A DNA stretch of 64,000 bases from an uncultured SAR116 cluster alpha proteobacterium (GTDB taxonomy: Bacteria; Pseudomonadota; Alphaproteobacteria; Puniceispirillales; Marisalimonadaceae). The notes under the pieces are model-generated. The model had not been told where the DNA came from. It saw only the letters and a program-made list of their open reading frames with translations, and ran no database searches. Within the stretch, counting starts at the first letter, position 1, and every line of letters begins with the position of its first letter. The translations under genes and the position numbers were made by a program. Below, piece after piece: positions 17,291 through 27,537 of the stretch. The stretch lies in contig CACBDG010000005.1 of assembly GCA_902537945.1 (NCBI GenBank), forward strand, positions 1 through 64,000. Direction: 5' to 3'.

Positions 17291-18163
17291 ATGCAAAATA
17301 ATGTTCTTTATGGAATTAGCCTTATGGTTATTACAACATTTATGTTTTCAAGCATGGATGGATTTTCCAGATATCTTGCAGAAAATAATAATGTATTCAC
17401 ACTTGTGACAATGCGTTACTGGTTTATTGCTCTAATTATTTTAATTTCATGTTTCTTTATTAAAAGTCCAATATCAGAAATTTTAAAAACAAATCAACCC
17501 TATATTCAATTTTCTAGAGGCGTAATTCTTTCGCTAAATAATTGCTTAGTTGTTTACACATTCACGTTATTAGGTTTAGTTGAAACTCATGCAATTATAG
17601 CGTGTTACCCATTAATTGTTGCAGGTTTGTCTGTTCCTTTTTTAGGAGAAAAGTTTGGATGGAGGAGATGGTTGGCAATTTTCACAGGATTTATAGGGGT
17701 TATTGTAATTTTAAGACCAACTACAAATGTCATTTCAGAAGGATCTGTTTTTGCAATCATTGGTGCAATCATGTTTGCAGTTTATCTTATCTTAACACGA
17801 TATGTTTCAAAATCAGATAATGCAGTAACGAGTTTTTTCTGGACAGGAATTGGTGGTGTCGTAACGATGAGTTTAATCAGTCTTTTCATATGGGATAATA
17901 TTCTTAGAGAGGATTATTTGTGGCTTTTTATAATGTGTCTTTTAAGTGCCACCTCACATTTTATGATGGTCAAAACACTTCAAGTAGCTGAGGCTTCAGT
18001 TGTACAACCATTTTCGTATCTTCAGTTAGTATTTGGATCAATTATTGGTGTTACAATTTTTTCTGAAAGTATAGATTTGATGATTATTGTAGGCTCACTA
18101 ATAGTTATTGGGTCAGGATTATTTACAACATGGCGGGAATATAAATTAAAAGATAAGATTTGA
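17291..18163 (+). CDS. EamA/DMT family transporter
   Basis: 10-TM-like protein; MFSSMDGFSRYLAE...FLGEKFGWRRWLAIFTGFIGVIVILRP. Confidence 0.88.
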   Translation: MQNNVLYGISLMVITTFMFSSMDGFSRYLAENNNVFTLVTMRYWFIALIILISCFFIKSPISEILKTNQPYIQFSRGVILSLNNCLVVYTFTLLGLVETHAIIACYPLIVAGLSVPFLGEKFGWRRWLAIFTGFIGVIVILRPTTNVISEGSVFAIIGAIMFAVYLILTRYVSKSDNAVTSFFWTGIGGVVTMSLISLFIWDNILREDYLWLFIMCLLSATSHFMMVKTLQVAEASVVQPFSYLQLVFGSIIGVTIFSESIDLMIIVGSLIVIGSGLFTTWREYKLKDKI

Positions 18164-18281
18164 TATTTAATCTTATTTGACAAAACTTATATTAAATGGA
18201 TTCATTAAATTTTATTTAGGATTTATTATATCAATTAGATTTAATGGTAAGACCTCAGATAAGTTTCCTTTACCAGAAAAA

Positions 18282-19367
18282 ATGAAAGCATGGGTCTTAG
18301 GAGACCCAGACGAACTGATGTTAATTGAAAAGCCTATAGTTATGCCAGGTAAAGCAGAAGTTCTAGTCAAAATTGATGCAGTAGCTATATGTGCAACAGA
18401 TCTTGATGTTATTAGTCATGGTCTGCCGGCTCTAATAGAAGGCGGATTACCATTTAATAAAAACTTCACTCCTGGACACGAGTATATGGGGACAGTTGTA
18501 GCATTAGGACCATCAGTAGATGAATTTGATATTGGTGACAGGGTAACCGTAGAAATTCATTCAGGTTGTGGTCAATGCAAAAGATGTAGGATGGGAATGT
18601 ATACTTCATGCCATAACTATGGTCTAAACTATGGAAATGTAAATAAGGGTCACAGAGCAAACGGCTTTACAACAGATGGTGGATTTAAACAATATGCTGT
18701 AATTAACGTAAATACACTTATAAAAGTTCCTGATAGCATGTCAGATGAAGAAGCTACCTTAGTAGTTACAGCAGGAACTACAATGTATGGTCTTACAGAA
18801 TTAGGAGGATTAATTGCTGGGGAAAGCTTAGTAGTAATAGGCCCTGGCCCAATAGGATTATTAGGCGTTGCAGGAGCTAAAGCTCTAGGGGCAGGGCCAG
18901 TGATATTAATTGGCACCAGAGAAAGCAGACTTGAAATAGGAAGGCAACTTGGCGCAGATTTCACTCTTAATGTTATGCATGAAAAAGATATTGTTCAAAG
19001 TGTAAAAAAAATTGTTGGAGAAAAAGGTTCTGATTATGTCATTGAGTGTGCAGGAACAAAAGAAGCTTTGAATAATGCAATTTTGATGACTAATAGAGGA
19101 GGTAAAATATGCCTTGCAGCCTTCCCTCACAAGCCCGTTGAGATAAACATACCACATATGGTTATAAATAATATTTATATGTTTGGAATACGAGGTGAGG
19201 GTAAAAGTGCTACACAAAGAGCTATGCAATTTATGAAAGAAAAAAGATTTGATGCAAAACTTGTACACACTCATACTTTTAATTTATCAGATCTACCAAC
19301 TGCTTTAAAGTATGCAAGAGAAAGAATAGATGATGCAATAAAAATAGTGATCAAACCATGGAGTTAA
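18282..19367 (+). CDS. Zinc-dependent alcohol dehydrogenase (MDR family)
   Basis: GHEYMGTVVALG, CGQCKRCRMGMYTSC structural Zn site, VIGPGPIGLLGV; ATG at 18282 preferred over TTG 18177. Confidence 0.88.
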   Translation: MKAWVLGDPDELMLIEKPIVMPGKAEVLVKIDAVAICATDLDVISHGLPALIEGGLPFNKNFTPGHEYMGTVVALGPSVDEFDIGDRVTVEIHSGCGQCKRCRMGMYTSCHNYGLNYGNVNKGHRANGFTTDGGFKQYAVINVNTLIKVPDSMSDEEATLVVTAGTTMYGLTELGGLIAGESLVVIGPGPIGLLGVAGAKALGAGPVILIGTRESRLEIGRQLGADFTLNVMHEKDIVQSVKKIVGEKGSDYVIECAGTKEALNNAILMTNRGGKICLAAFPHKPVEINIPHMVINNIYMFGIRGEGKSATQRAMQFMKEKRFDAKLVHTHTFNLSDLPTALKYARERIDDAIKIVIKPWS

Positions 19368-19401
19368 AAATTTTAATTTTAGAATTTTATAGGAGAAAAT
19401 A

Positions 19402-19725
19402 ATGTGGGCTGTGACTAGATCAATCAAGTTTCAAAATAAATTGGCAAAAGAGGCTATAATAAATGCTCTAAAAAGTAGAAGTAAAGATATGTTTCAAGAT
19501 GGAGAAATGATAATTAGAGCTTTTACAAATGTTACCGAAAACTCAATAGAGATATTTCATCTTTTCAAAAATAAGGAATACGTCAACAAACAAAGGGCTG
19601 GATGGACTAATCAATTTTGGCAAGATATTAGGGAAATGGGAGGAACAGTCTCATTTACCGAAGATAAGTGTGAGGTAGAATACTCTCCTAGAATTGATTT
19701 AAAAGATTTTAGTAAAATAGAATAA
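19402..19725 (+). CDS. Hypothetical protein
   Basis: 107 aa ORF, RBS-like AGGAG upstream, co-directional with the ADH gene. Confidence 0.6.
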   Translation: MWAVTRSIKFQNKLAKEAIINALKSRSKDMFQDGEMIIRAFTNVTENSIEIFHLFKNKEYVNKQRAGWTNQFWQDIREMGGTVSFTEDKCEVEYSPRIDLKDFSKIE

Positions 19726-19768
19726 ATATAAATTTTTTTGGCATATAATTTGCAAAACTCACTATGAA

Positions 19769-19831
19769 GGGAATAGCTTTTTAAAATCTCCACGATTATC
19801 CTAAATAAGGTAAATAATTAAAGCTATTCCC
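19769..19831. repeat. 12-bp inverted repeat with 39-nt loop
   Basis: GGGAATAGCTTT (19769-19780) / AAAGCTATTCCC (19820-19831). Confidence 0.8.
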
Positions 19832-19834
19832 AAC

Positions 19835-20377
19835 TTATTCTTGTACAACTTTACCTATAAATGGCAAATGTCGATTATCTTGTGCGTAATCAATTCCATA
19901 ACCAACGACAAACTCGTCTGGAATGTCAAAACCTACCCATTTACTTTCAATATCAGTTTCCCGTCGCGAAAATTTATTTAATAAGCAACATATTTCCAGA
20001 CTTTTAGGTTTTCTACTTTTTAGTAACTTAATTACTTGATTAAGAGTATGTCCAGTATCAATAATATCTTCTACCAATAATACATCTAAATTCTTAATAT
20101 CGGTATTTAAATCTGTCAAAATTCTAATATTATTTGAAGATTGCATAGTGTTTCCATAACTAGAGGCAGTCATAAAATCAACTTCAACAGGTATTTTAAG
20201 CTCTCTTACTAAATCAGCAATAAATACAAAAGAACCTCTTAATAATCCAACTACTAAAAGTTTTTTTGTCTCCTTGTAGAAAAGGTTCACCTCTTCGCCT
20301 AATTCAATAATACGTTTCTTTATTTCTTTTTCTGAAATTAATGTATCTACGGAATAAGGCATGATATTTTTGTTCAT
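19835..20377 (-). CDS. hpt: Hypoxanthine phosphoribosyltransferase
   Basis: VLLVEDIIDTGHTLNQV PRPP motif; LLRGSFVFIADLVREL. Confidence 0.92.
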   Translation of the reverse strand: MNKNIMPYSVDTLISEKEIKKRIIELGEEVNLFYKETKKLLVVGLLRGSFVFIADLVRELKIPVEVDFMTASSYGNTMQSSNNIRILTDLNTDIKNLDVLLVEDIIDTGHTLNQVIKLLKSRKPKSLEICCLLNKFSRRETDIESKWVGFDIPDEFVVGYGIDYAQDNRHLPFIGKVVQE

Positions 20378-20473
20378 TATAATTGCTCATTAAAACTTTA
20401 TTAAAACAAAGTATACTTTATGATAATAATTGATATAAGAAAATAAAAATTATTCATATGATAGGAGTGAAAT

Positions 20474-20860
20474 TTGTTAACATTGGTGGCTGGAGCAATA
20501 TTAAGTTTTATGATTTTTTTCCCATTAGTAGTAGCTACTTCTGTGTTCAGAGTATTGGATGAAAAACAGTCATCTAAATTTCTAAGAATTTTCTTTCCAA
20601 AATATTATCTTTATGGTTTTGTTCTTAGCGTTATTGGTCTTATCCTTTCAACATATTATGAAAATAAATTATCAATGTTAATATTTTTACTTATTATGTT
20701 TGGATTTATTTTCTCAAGGCAAGTCTTAATGCCTATGATTAATAAATCGAAAGATTTAGGGGATGAAAGTAAGTTTCACAAATTACATAAATTCTCAGTA
20801 TTTATAAATTTTCTTCAGATAATTGGAAGTATGTTTTTATTGGTAACCTATTTAAAGTAA
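20474..20860 (+). CDS. DUF4149-like membrane protein
   Basis: Four hydrophobic segments, FFPLVVATSVFRVLDEKQSSKFLRIFFPKYYLYG. Confidence 0.6.
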   Translation: MLTLVAGAILSFMIFFPLVVATSVFRVLDEKQSSKFLRIFFPKYYLYGFVLSVIGLILSTYYENKLSMLIFLLIMFGFIFSRQVLMPMINKSKDLGDESKFHKLHKFSVFINFLQIIGSMFLLVTYLK

Positions 20861-20883
20861 TTATTAATTGAGGATAAATTTGT

Positions 20884-22053
20884 ATGAGGACAAATGTTGT
20901 AATTATTGGAGGTGGTCCTTCAGGTTTATTATTATCAAGACTTTTGTCTATTGATGGTATCAACAATATAGTTCTCGAAAAACAATCCGAAGAGCATGTT
21001 ACTGGTAGAATTAGAGCTGGAGTTTTGGAAAGTGGAACAATTGAAATGCTTAAAAAAGCAGGTGTTTCGAATAGGCTTGAAAGAGAAGGCTTTATACACG
21101 ATGGTATACAACTATCATTTAAAAATCACGGTTTTAGAATTAATTTAAAAAAATTAACTAATAAACATGTAACCGTTTATGGACAAACAGAGGTAACTAA
21201 GGATTTATATAGCATAATAAAAAAAGAAAATGGGGAAATAATAAACAATGCTGAGGATGTTTTACCTCAAGCTGTTAGCACAGAAACTCCATTTGTAACA
21301 TTCAAAAAAAATGGTATGGAAAAGAAAATCATGTGTGATTGGATCGCTGGATGTGATGGTTTTCATGGAGTAAGTAGAAGCATTATACCTAAATCAATAG
21401 TTAAAAATTATGAGAGAATATATCCGTTTGGTTGGTTGGGGATTTTATCAGAAACTCCTCCAGTAAGTGATGAATTAATATATGCAAATCATGGTAATGG
21501 TTTTGCACTAGCCTCGATGAGAAACAAAAAATTGAGTAGATATTACATACAAACTCCGATAAATGAAAAGATTGAAAATTGGACAGATAAAAAATTTTGG
21601 GATGAACTAAAAAAAAGACTTCCAACTGAGGCTGCGGATACAATTGTAACAGGAATTTCAATTGAAAAATCAATTGCTCCGTTGCGTTCATTTGTTTGTG
21701 AGCCTATGAGTTGGAAAAAATTGTTCTTAGTTGGTGACGCTGCTCATATAGTGCCTCCAACTGGAGCCAAAGGTTTAAATTTAGCTGTTTCAGATGTGTA
21801 TTATTTACATAATGCTTTAAAAAAATATTACAAATTTAATACAAAAGATGATTTAAAAATGTATTCACAAAATGCCTTATCAAGAGTTTGGAAAGCTATT
21901 AGATTTAGCTGGTGGATGACAACCACTTTTCATAAATTTCCTAAACAGTCTTCTTTTGATCAACGAATACAGGACTCAGAAATAGAATATCTAGAAAATT
22001 CTGTTGCATCTCAGAGAGTTTTGGCAGAAAATTATGTTGGTTTACCTTATTAA
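20884..22053 (+). CDS. pobA: 4-hydroxybenzoate 3-monooxygenase
   Basis: VVIIGGGPSGLLLSRLLSIDGI, RIRAGVLESGTIEML, LVGDAAHIVPPTGAKGLNLAVSDV. Confidence 0.93.
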   Translation: MRTNVVIIGGGPSGLLLSRLLSIDGINNIVLEKQSEEHVTGRIRAGVLESGTIEMLKKAGVSNRLEREGFIHDGIQLSFKNHGFRINLKKLTNKHVTVYGQTEVTKDLYSIIKKENGEIINNAEDVLPQAVSTETPFVTFKKNGMEKKIMCDWIAGCDGFHGVSRSIIPKSIVKNYERIYPFGWLGILSETPPVSDELIYANHGNGFALASMRNKKLSRYYIQTPINEKIENWTDKKFWDELKKRLPTEAADTIVTGISIEKSIAPLRSFVCEPMSWKKLFLVGDAAHIVPPTGAKGLNLAVSDVYYLHNALKKYYKFNTKDDLKMYSQNALSRVWKAIRFSWWMTTTFHKFPKQSSFDQRIQDSEIEYLENSVASQRVLAENYVGLPY

Positions 22054-22091
22054 CCTCAATAAAAAATAATTTGGTAAATTTAGGAAAAAAT

Positions 22092-22817
22092 ATGAATGTT
22101 AAATCACTAATTAGAAGAAATTATAATAAACAACCTAAAGTAGATTTTCCTAATTATAAATCTAGTATTTTTAGAGCTCCTAAAAATAAAAAAATTTCGT
22201 TTTCATCTTCAGATAGTGAAATTTTAGGGCCGATATTTAACAAAAGTATTATTGGTGAACTAGACAACAATTTAACTTTAAATTTTTCTAAAAATAACAA
22301 TTCTCCACTTGGTCATAAAATTATTGTTTACGGGACTGTATCTGACCAATTTACTAATCCAATTGAAGGAGCACTTATAGAAATTTGGCAAGCTAACTCA
22401 GCTGGTAAATATTTACATGATAATGATAAAAATTCAGCACCAATTGATCCTAATTTTGCAGGTTGTGGAAGATGTCTGACTACATCAACAGGTTATTATG
22501 AATTTTTAACCATTCAACCTGGACCATATCCATATCCAAATCGAGGAATTGAATGGAGGCCAATGCATATACATTTTTCTGTATTTGGCAAAAGTTTTGG
22601 ACAAAGATTAATAACGCAAATGTATTTTGAGGGTGATCCTCTCTTAAAAAATTGCCCAATGGTTAACTCTATTGCTGATGAAAAAGCAAAAAAAAGTTTA
22701 ATTGGGGCATTGGATACTTCTAGATCAAATACACAAAATCTATTAGCTTATAAATTTAATATTGTTTTAAGGGGTATTAAACAAACATATTTTGAAAATA
22801 GAAGAGAAGGGCTTTAA
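22092..22817 (+). CDS. pcaH: Protocatechuate 3,4-dioxygenase beta subunit
   Basis: IEIWQANSAGKYLHDND...FLTIQPGPYPYPN...WRPMHIHFSVFG...RLITQMYFEGDPL. Confidence 0.93.
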   Translation: MNVKSLIRRNYNKQPKVDFPNYKSSIFRAPKNKKISFSSSDSEILGPIFNKSIIGELDNNLTLNFSKNNNSPLGHKIIVYGTVSDQFTNPIEGALIEIWQANSAGKYLHDNDKNSAPIDPNFAGCGRCLTTSTGYYEFLTIQPGPYPYPNRGIEWRPMHIHFSVFGKSFGQRLITQMYFEGDPLLKNCPMVNSIADEKAKKSLIGALDTSRSNTQNLLAYKFNIVLRGIKQTYFENRREGL

Positions 22818-22818
22818 T

Positions 22819-23394
22819 TTGAATACTTCAAAAGAAAATCTTGATGAAACCCCTTTTCAAACTGCAGGCCCTTTTCTTCATATAGGTTGTATGCCTAATG
22901 CAATTAAAATTAAAAAACTTTATCAAAACGATTTGGGAGAAAAACCATTTAAGAATAAAAATGAGAACGAATTAATAACTATTGAAGGTTCTGTTTTTGA
23001 TGGTAATGGGATTGCTTTAGATGATGTGATGCTAGAAACTTGGCAATGTGATGAAAAAGGAGAATTCAAAGAAGACAGTGGGTTTGCTAGGTTTATTCCA
23101 AATAATTTGACAAAAAAATTCGTTTTGAAAACAGTTAAACCTGGAACATTCAAGGATTTTGATGGGAAAATCCATAGTCCACATATTTCATTATCTATTT
23201 CATCAAGAGGCCTTAATATGACGCTTAATACTCGAATATATTTTGAAGGTGATGAATTGAAAAATGATCCACTTCTATCTATAATTAATAATAGTAATGT
23301 AAATAGTTTAATTGCCAAAAAAATTAAAAAAGGTAGCTATTTATTTAATATACTTTTACAAGGTGAAAAAGAAACAATTTTTTTAGATATTTAA
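22819..23394 (+). CDS. pcaG: Protocatechuate 3,4-dioxygenase alpha subunit
   Basis: TPFQTAGPFLHIG...LETWQCDEKGEF...HISLSISSRGL; TTG start suggested just after the pcaH stop. Confidence 0.9.
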   Translation: MNTSKENLDETPFQTAGPFLHIGCMPNAIKIKKLYQNDLGEKPFKNKNENELITIEGSVFDGNGIALDDVMLETWQCDEKGEFKEDSGFARFIPNNLTKKFVLKTVKPGTFKDFDGKIHSPHISLSISSRGLNMTLNTRIYFEGDELKNDPLLSIINNSNVNSLIAKKIKKGSYLFNILLQGEKETIFLDI

Positions 23395-23439
23395 AATTTA
23401 AATTTATAGTGGAGAAATTATTTGGGTAGATCTAATTTT

Positions 23440-23601
23440 ATGATGAATTATTATAAAAATTATAAAGAAGAATTAGAGGTTATTGAAGAAAAAAGCAAAA
23501 CTTTCAAGCCTAAACCGTGGTGGGCTTATTTATTATTTTACTGTTATTTAATATTTTATGGATACATTTTTTGGATGGAGCCATTAGATATTCCTGTGTA
23601 A
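23440..23601 (+). CDS. Small membrane protein (53 aa)
   Basis: Hand-translated MMNYYKNYKEELEVIEEKSKTFKPKPWWAYLLFYCYLIFYGYIFWMEPLDIPV*. Confidence 0.5.
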   Translation: MMNYYKNYKEELEVIEEKSKTFKPKPWWAYLLFYCYLIFYGYIFWMEPLDIPV

Positions 23602-23634
23602 AATTTTTTACTTTTTCTTCAGTAGGAGTATAAG

Positions 23635-24111
23635 ATGCAAGACAATGGTAAGTCAGCAATTTGGGAACCTGGTGAAGTAATATATGAAGCAGGTAATGAA
23701 GCATCAGAAGCATATTTAATTTTAGAAGGATATGTAAACATTGAAACAAAAGATGGCTTAAAACTTAACCGACTTGGAATGGGAGAAATATTTGGAGAAA
23801 CTTCTATTTTACTTAACGTTCCAAGAACAGTGACCGCTAAAGTATGTGCTCAAAAGTTAGTAGCAAAAAAAATACCAAAGTCATATTTTACAAAAATGAT
23901 TAAATCTAATGTCGTATTAAGTGCATTAATTAGAAAAACTCAGATAAGACTTTTAGATTCGAATAGACAAAGTAATGAATTAGCAAATGAAATGTCTAAT
24001 CTCTTAGATCAATTTGATTCAAATAACCCGCCTAAGAAAAACGTTCTTGAAGAAAGAATGAAAAAAATTAGGAATAAAATTAATCAAATAAAAAATACCA
24101 TTGATGATTAA
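23635..24111 (+). CDS. Cyclic nucleotide-binding (CAP_ED) domain protein
   Basis: WEPGEVIYEAGNEASEAYLILEGYVNIE...LGMGEIFGETSILLNVPRTVTAKV. Confidence 0.85.
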   Translation: MQDNGKSAIWEPGEVIYEAGNEASEAYLILEGYVNIETKDGLKLNRLGMGEIFGETSILLNVPRTVTAKVCAQKLVAKKIPKSYFTKMIKSNVVLSALIRKTQIRLLDSNRQSNELANEMSNLLDQFDSNNPPKKNVLEERMKKIRNKINQIKNTIDD

Positions 24112-24114
24112 CAA

Positions 24115-25731
24115 CTAATTCAAATTGAATTCTTTATAGTTATTGTTTTTAATATTGTCACAAACTTCAGTATATTTTGGAAGACCGCCTGCATATGGCA
24201 TGAAAACTCTAGGCTTGCCAGGAATGTTTGCTCCCAAATACCAAGAATGTTTTACAGTTGGTAAAAGTGTTTTATTGGCTACTGAATTTACCTCAGCACC
24301 CCATTTCTCAGCAGAATTTGTATTAGCTTCAATTGTTGAATAATCTTTTTTGTTCATATATTCTATGCAATCCGTAATCCATTCTACGTGTTGTTCGATA
24401 GCCATTGGCATATTTGTTAGAACTGAAGGACTACCAGGCCCTGTAATTGTAAACATATTTGGAAACCCTGGTATCTGAAGACCTAAAAAAGTTTTTGGTC
24501 CTTCTTTCCATGCATCCTTTAGTTTTAAATTATTTTTCCCAGTTATGTTCATATTCAATAATGGTCCAGTCATCGCGTCATAGCCAGTTGCAAAAACAAT
24601 TATATCTAATTCAAAATGATTATTTTTGGTTTTAATTCCAGTTTTGTCAATTTTCTCAATAGGATCACTACGAAGATCAACTAAATTTATGTTATCCCTA
24701 TTAAAAGTTTCAAAATAATTACTGTCTATGGGTGGACGTTTCCCAGCATAGGGGTGGTCAATATCTGACAATATTGAAGCAAACTTTTTATTTGAAACAG
24801 TTTCTCTTATTTTCTTTTTTATAAAATCAGAGGCTGTTTTATTAGCATCAATGTTAGTTACTAAATCATTAAATACTGCCCTAAACTGAAGCCCCCCTAT
24901 CTCCCAGGCTTTTTCATAAATTTCATTTAATTCCTCTTGATCTACGTCAGCAACTTTACGATTACTTATTTCAAAAGGATGAGCATTAGGTGTACGTTTT
25001 ACTAGTTTTTTGTATAAATTTGAATTTTCTTTTACATGTTTTTTAAATTCTGAAGTTAAAGGTTTATTTCTTGCAGGAATGCTATAATTTGCAGTTCTTT
25101 GGAAAACAGTTAAATATTCAGCTTCTTCAGCAATAACAGGAACTGCTTGAATACCAGTAGATCCAGTCCCAATTTGGCCAACTTTTTTACCAGAAAATGA
25201 GACACCATTTTTAGGCCAGTTTCCAGTGTGGTAGTGTTTTCCCTCAAAATTTTCTAGTCCTTTTATTTTTGGAATATTAGCATTTGATAAACAACCAACA
25301 GCAGATATAAAAAACTTAGCACTAAACTCAATTTTTTTATTAGTAACTATTTTCCATTTTTTTTCATTACTATTAAAAGTTGCACTACTAACTTTTTGTT
25401 GAAAAAGAATATCTTTTCTGAGATCAAATTTTTTAGCAACAAAATTCATATACCTTCTAATTTCAGCATGTCCTGGATATCTTTCTGACCATGTCCATTC
25501 TTTTAATAATTCGTCAGAAAAATAATAAGAATAGGCATGACTTTCTGTATCACATCTAGCACCTGGGTAGCGGTTCCAATACCATGTGCCACCTACATCC
25601 TCTCCTGTTTCTAACACTACACAATTAAGGTTAAGCTGATCACGAAGACAGATCAATTGGTATAATCCAGAGAAACCAGCTCCTACTATTATGGCATCAT
25701 AATCTTTATTATTTAATTTAATTTGATTCAT
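24115..25731 (-). CDS. Baeyer-Villiger-type flavin monooxygenase
   Basis: GAGFSGLYQ, BVMO fingerprint FEGKHYHTGNWP, GTGSTGIQ. Confidence 0.9.
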   Translation of the reverse strand: MNQIKLNNKDYDAIIVGAGFSGLYQLICLRDQLNLNCVVLETGEDVGGTWYWNRYPGARCDTESHAYSYYFSDELLKEWTWSERYPGHAEIRRYMNFVAKKFDLRKDILFQQKVSSATFNSNEKKWKIVTNKKIEFSAKFFISAVGCLSNANIPKIKGLENFEGKHYHTGNWPKNGVSFSGKKVGQIGTGSTGIQAVPVIAEEAEYLTVFQRTANYSIPARNKPLTSEFKKHVKENSNLYKKLVKRTPNAHPFEISNRKVADVDQEELNEIYEKAWEIGGLQFRAVFNDLVTNIDANKTASDFIKKKIRETVSNKKFASILSDIDHPYAGKRPPIDSNYFETFNRDNINLVDLRSDPIEKIDKTGIKTKNNHFELDIIVFATGYDAMTGPLLNMNITGKNNLKLKDAWKEGPKTFLGLQIPGFPNMFTITGPGSPSVLTNMPMAIEQHVEWITDCIEYMNKKDYSTIEANTNSAEKWGAEVNSVANKTLLPTVKHSWYLGANIPGKPRVFMPYAGGLPKYTEVCDNIKNNNYKEFNLN

Positions 25732-25831
25732 TGAAAAGTCTCTTGTAATTCACTTAATATGTTAAAGGAAAAAAATATGAACAGTCAAGACAACTTAGTG
25801 TATAAATATTTTATTTAATAATTTTGGTTAT

Positions 25832-26848
25832 ATGATGGACCCTTTTACTCAAGGAGCATTTGGCGCAATTTTTGCTCAAACAATTTCTAATAAGAAAAAA
25901 ATTTTAGTAGGATCAATAGTAGGTTGCCTTGCAGGTTTGGCACCTGATCTAGACATTTTTATTAGATCTACTTCTGATCCTTTATTAAAATTAGAATATC
26001 ATAGACAATTTACACACTCCATAATCTTCATACCTATTGGAGCTTTAATTGTAACTTTATTTTCGAGAATACTTTTCAGAAAATATTTAAGTTGGGGTGA
26101 AACGTATCTGTTTAGTTTGTTTGGTTTCGCTACACATGGTTTATTAGACGCTTGTACAAGTTATGGGACGCAGCTTTTATGGCCATTTTCTGATGAAAGA
26201 ATTTCTTGGAATTATGTGTCTGTAGTTGATCCATTTTTAAGTATTCCTATATTTCTAATTATAATTTTTGCAATAATTATGAAAAATAAATTAATCACTT
26301 TCTTAGGAATTATTTATATTTTAACTTATCTAACTTTCGGAGCCTTTCAAGAAAATCGTGCTAGATTTATTGGGGAATCTATTGCCAATTTTAGAGGTCA
26401 TGAAAGCAAAAATTTAACTGTAAAGCCTAGTTTGGGAAATTTGTTTTTATGGAAAACAATTTATGAGCATGCTGGTTTTTATTATGTTGACGCAGTAAGA
26501 TTGTTTTCTAAATCAGAGTACTGCCAAGGAACAAAAATTAAGAAACTTAATCTTTTAAATGATTTTTTAGAACTTGATAAAAAAAGTCAACAATATAAAG
26601 ATATAAAAAGATTTAATTGGTTTTCTCAAGGCTATCTAGGAAAAGGAATGAATAAAAATTTAATAACAGACGTAAGATATTCAGCAGTTCCTAATGAAGT
26701 TGATGGTTTGTGGGGAATTAAGATAAATCCAAATAAAACTTATCTTGATCATGTTGATTGGGTTGTAAATAGAAGTAATTATATACAAAAATCGAAGAGA
26801 TTTTTTGATTTGATCTTAGGAAAAAATTGTAAGAATTTAATAAATTAA
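25832..26848 (+). CDS. YdjM-like membrane metal-dependent hydrolase
   Basis: MDPFTQGAFGAIFAQ...GLAPDLDIF...HRQFTHSI...HGLLDACTSYGTQLLWP. Confidence 0.85.
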   Translation: MMDPFTQGAFGAIFAQTISNKKKILVGSIVGCLAGLAPDLDIFIRSTSDPLLKLEYHRQFTHSIIFIPIGALIVTLFSRILFRKYLSWGETYLFSLFGFATHGLLDACTSYGTQLLWPFSDERISWNYVSVVDPFLSIPIFLIIIFAIIMKNKLITFLGIIYILTYLTFGAFQENRARFIGESIANFRGHESKNLTVKPSLGNLFLWKTIYEHAGFYYVDAVRLFSKSEYCQGTKIKKLNLLNDFLELDKKSQQYKDIKRFNWFSQGYLGKGMNKNLITDVRYSAVPNEVDGLWGIKINPNKTYLDHVDWVVNRSNYIQKSKRFFDLILGKNCKNLIN

Positions 26849-27006
26849 AGTAAATCTCGCTAAGTCTATAAAATTGCAACTCTTAAACTAATAATATCTT
26901 CATAAATCAAAAAAATCCTCATAGTTTTGCTAATTAATGTATTAACAACAAGAAAAAATTATATAATATATATTTCTGATAATAATTTCTTATGTAAGGA
27001 GAGCAT

Positions 27007-27537
27007 ATGCCAATTTATAGTTTAGGTAAAAAAAACCCTCAATTACCCGAAAATGACTTATATTGGGTAGCGCCAGATGCACACGTCATAGGAAACGTTA
27101 TTTTAGGGAAAAATGTTGGTGTATGGTTTGGATCAGTTTTAAGAGGTGATAATGACGTCATTAAGATTGGTGAAGAAACAAACATACAAGAAAACACTAT
27201 AATTCATGTTGATCCGGACTGTCCTGTCACCATAGGTGATAATTGTACGATTGGACACAATGCAATTATACACGGTTGTACAATAGGTAATAATTCTTTA
27301 GTTGGAATGGGTGCAACAATTCTCAACAATGCTAAAATAGGCAACAATTGCCTTGTAGGCGCTGGTGCCCTTGTTACGGAAAATAAAGAATTTCCGGATG
27401 GTTGGTTAATTGTAGGCTCACCAGCTAAAGCTGTAAAAGAACTAAGTCAAGAGATGATTGATAATATGACAAGATCTTCAAAGCATTACGTAGCAAACTT
27501 TAAAAAGTTTGCAAAAGAAATGAAAGAAATCAAATAA
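27007..27537 (+). CDS. Gamma-class carbonic anhydrase family protein
   Basis: Left-handed beta-helix: VWFGSVLRGDNDVIKIG...TIGHNAIIHGCTIGNNSLVGMGA. Confidence 0.92.
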   Translation: MPIYSLGKKNPQLPENDLYWVAPDAHVIGNVILGKNVGVWFGSVLRGDNDVIKIGEETNIQENTIIHVDPDCPVTIGDNCTIGHNAIIHGCTIGNNSLVGMGATILNNAKIGNNCLVGAGALVTENKEFPDGWLIVGSPAKAVKELSQEMIDNMTRSSKHYVANFKKFAKEMKEIK

